Positions 4,613 through 6,090 of a stretch of 6,090 nt of DNA are shown one piece after another. The position numbers and the translations under genes are program-made. Under the pieces are notes generated by a model that saw only the letters and a program-made list of their open reading frames with translations, made no database searches and was not told the origin of the DNA. The DNA lies in NCBI GenBank assembly GCA_017860075.1, contig JAFNAH010000098.1, positions 1-6,090 of the forward strand, given 5' to 3'. Positions within the stretch are counted from its first letter, which is position 1, and each line of letters begins with the position of its first letter. Source of the DNA: Acidobacteriota bacterium (GTDB lineage Bacteria; Acidobacteriota; UBA6911).

Positions 4613-6090
4613 TCACGACCTCAAATTCGTGCCCTTCCATTCCCTCCTGATGAAGTCTGAAACCCGGTAGGCGATCGCCATGATGGTCAGGACGGGATTC
4701 ATGCCCCCGTTGGTCACGTGAAGGCTCCCGTCGGCGATAAACAGATTCTCGAGATCGTGAACCTGCCCGAAAGGGCTGGTGACCGAGGTCTTCGGGTCGG
4801 TGCCCATCCGGCAGGTCCCGGCCTGGTGTTGGCCGCCGCTCAAGCCAGGTCCCGGTACTCCTGTCCAGGTTTGGATCGCGCCCGCTTCCTTGAGCCAGTC
4901 GGCTCCTTTGGAGGAAAGGAAGCGTGCCACCTCGATATCGTGAGGGTGCCGGTGCCCCGAGAGCCGCGCGACAGGAATTCCCCAGTGATCTTTCTCCGAC
5001 GGGTCCACCTCGACACGCGCATCAAAAACAGGCATTTCCTGGACCGGTCCCTTGATGGTGATGGAGCGTCGGAACCATGTCCGCTGGAACTCCTTGTGCA
5101 CTCTGCCCCAGCCGGCCGACCCGGGAGGGCGCACGGTTGTGAAGAAGTACGGAAGACGGATGAAGTCATTTGCCAATATCCCGCCACTTTTGAGCCCCGG
5201 ATTCCCGTGGCAGAAGTCGCAGATGGCGATGCAGGCGCCGGGGCCGACGTCGTCCAGGGTTTCCTTCTCGAACAGCCCCCACGCTTCCGTGTAGGCGTGA
5301 CCCTGCAGGTTGCGGCCGACCCAGCCGTAACGGTTTCCCGCTCCGTCGGGGAAAAGCCGCGAGCGCGAGTTCAGGAGGAGGCGCGCGGTTTCGATTGCGC
5401 CGCCTGAGACGACCACAATGTCGGCCGTCTGTTCCTGCGGCCGGTCCTCTGCATCGTAATATCGCACAGCGCGGGCACGCCCGCGTTCGTCGACGAGGAT
5501 CTCGCTTGCGACGGCATTCGTCCGCAGATCGCAGTTGCCCGTTGCCAGGGCTCTCGGGATCGCGGTGTTGTGCGTTCCGTTCTTGGCGTTGACCTCGCAG
5601 GCGAAACCGACGCAGTACCGGCAGCGGATGCAGGCCGGCCTTCCCCCGTAAGGCTCGGAATTCCGCAGCATCGGAATCGGGAACGGGTGCAACCCCAGGC
5701 GAGCGGCTGCCGGTTCGAGGATTCGCCCCTCCAGGGTATACGGCTGCGGCGGCATCGGCAGCGGCTTCGCGCGTGGCGGCGCAAACGGATTACGGCTGTC
5801 GTCCCCCGAGACTCCTATCTCCCACTCTGCCTTCTGGTAAAAGGGCTCCAGGTCCTCATACGAGATGGGCCAGTCTTCGAGCGTGGATCCCTCAACGCTT
5901 CCGTAGACTGAGCGCATGCGGAAGTCAGTCTGAAGGAAACGCCAGGCCATCGCGCCATAGTTGGCGGTACCTGACCCCACGCAGGCGGCGATGTTGCTGA
6001 AACTGGGATCGCTCGGGAGCGCTTTTCTCCAGGACCCGTCTTCCTCCCGGACCATGCGAAAATTCCGGGCGTTGTCGGGGCCAAACGCCG
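4613..6090 (-). CDS. GMC-family FAD-dependent oxidoreductase (N-terminus outside window)
   Basis: The frame is open from the window's right edge to the TGA stop at 4615-4613, about 491 visible residues. The in-frame codons before the Met at 6055 encode AFGPDNARNFR, so that Met is internal and the true start, with the Rossmann GxGxxG motif, is missing. Counting from Met 6055, the features are: GSGTANYGAMAWRF (27-40), typical of GMC flavoproteins; a cysteine cluster C-x2-C-x2-C-x4-C (142, 145, 148, 153); GGAIETARLLL (218-228); and the C-terminal substrate-site block GQHQAGTCRMG (408-418) and GGMNPVLTI (450-458). His410 and Asn453 are the probable catalytic pair. GMC enzymes oxidise sugars or alcohols, passing electrons to oxygen or to a cytochrome or quinone partner. 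This group resembles the membrane-associated gluconate, sorbitol or glucoside dehydrogenase type, whose partner subunits are not in view. Export, partner and substrate remain unknown. The fucosidase gene follows 91 nt downstream. Confidence 0.88.
   Translation of the reverse strand, partial: AFGPDNARNFRMVREEDGSWRKALPSDPSFSNIAACVGSGTANYGAMAWRFLQTDFRMRSVYGSVEGSTLEDWPISYEDLEPFYQKAEWEIGVSGDDSRNPFAPPRAKPLPMPPQPYTLEGRILEPAAARLGLHPFPIPMLRNSEPYGGRPACIRCRYCVGFACEVNAKNGTHNTAIPRALATGNCDLRTNAVASEILVDERGRARAVRYYDAEDRPQEQTADIVVVSGGAIETARLLLNSRSRLFPDGAGNRYGWVGRNLQGHAYTEAWGLFEKETLDDVGPGACIAICDFCHGNPGLKSGGILANDFIRLPYFFTTVRPPGSAGWGRVHKEFQRTWFRRSITIKGPVQEMPVFDARVEVDPSEKDHWGIPVARLSGHRHPHDIEVARFLSSKGADWLKEAGAIQTWTGVPGPGLSGGQHQAGTCRMGTDPKTSVTSPFGQVHDLENLFIADGSLHVTNGGMNPVLTIMAIAYRVSDFIRREWKGTNLRS

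Noticed and set aside
4595..4617. CGTGA/TCACG arms around the end of the GMC gene, considered as a terminator.
   Set aside because: Only five base pairs with a 13-nt loop and no U-tract; easily produced by chance.
4718..5407. A 229-codon plus-strand open frame opposite the GMC oxidoreductase gene.
   Set aside because: The minus-strand frame has clear GMC motifs over the same bases; the plus frame is a compositional shadow.

Overview
The window is a GC-rich bacterial chromosome segment of dense protein-coding DNA. I see no rRNA, tRNA, CRISPR array, transposase or phage gene. The gene mix is a CehA/McbA-type metallohydrolase, a soluble GH13 enzyme, a secreted GH29 fucosidase and a Cys-rich GMC oxidoreductase. 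This resembles carbohydrate-degrading soil or aquatic lineages such as Acidobacteriota, Planctomycetota or Verrucomicrobiota. That placement is inference from gene content and protein style; no taxonomic marker is present.

Left part, plus strand (1-1378). The first gene is the C-terminal 215 residues of a probable CehA/McbA-family metallohydrolase, cut by the window edge. A GC-rich hairpin begins at its stop codon. After a 182-nt gap comes a compact two-gene toxin-antitoxin module: a 77-aa ribbon-helix-helix antitoxin and an overlapping MazF/PemK-type endoribonuclease toxin. The antitoxin has no Shine-Dalgarno sequence. A TATAGT -10-like box ends six bases before its ATG, so its mRNA may be leaderless.

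Middle (1379-1569). This gene-free gap separates the plus-strand toxin from the converging minus-strand genes. It holds an ordered inverted array of TCGNNN hexamers: six on the plus strand facing five on the minus strand. It is the most unusual non-coding feature in the window.

Right part, minus strand (6090 to 1570). In transcription order there is a GMC-family FAD oxidoreductase (N-terminus outside the window), a secreted GH29 alpha-L-fucosidase and a cytoplasmic GH13 alpha-amylase-family enzyme. The gaps are 91 and 57 nt. A plausible sigma70-type promoter lies just upstream of the fucosidase, so the fucosidase and GH13 genes may form their own transcription unit. Together the three suggest glycan trimming outside the cytoplasm, alpha-glucan or alpha-glucoside processing inside, and sugar or alcohol oxidation. 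No SusC/SusD-like or other transporter gene is visible, and no regulator can be tied to the cluster.

I did not find clear evidence of a wholly new biological system. The best leads are the hexamer inverted repeat, the leaderless toxin-antitoxin start with its GAT repeat, and the four-cysteine motif in the GMC enzyme.
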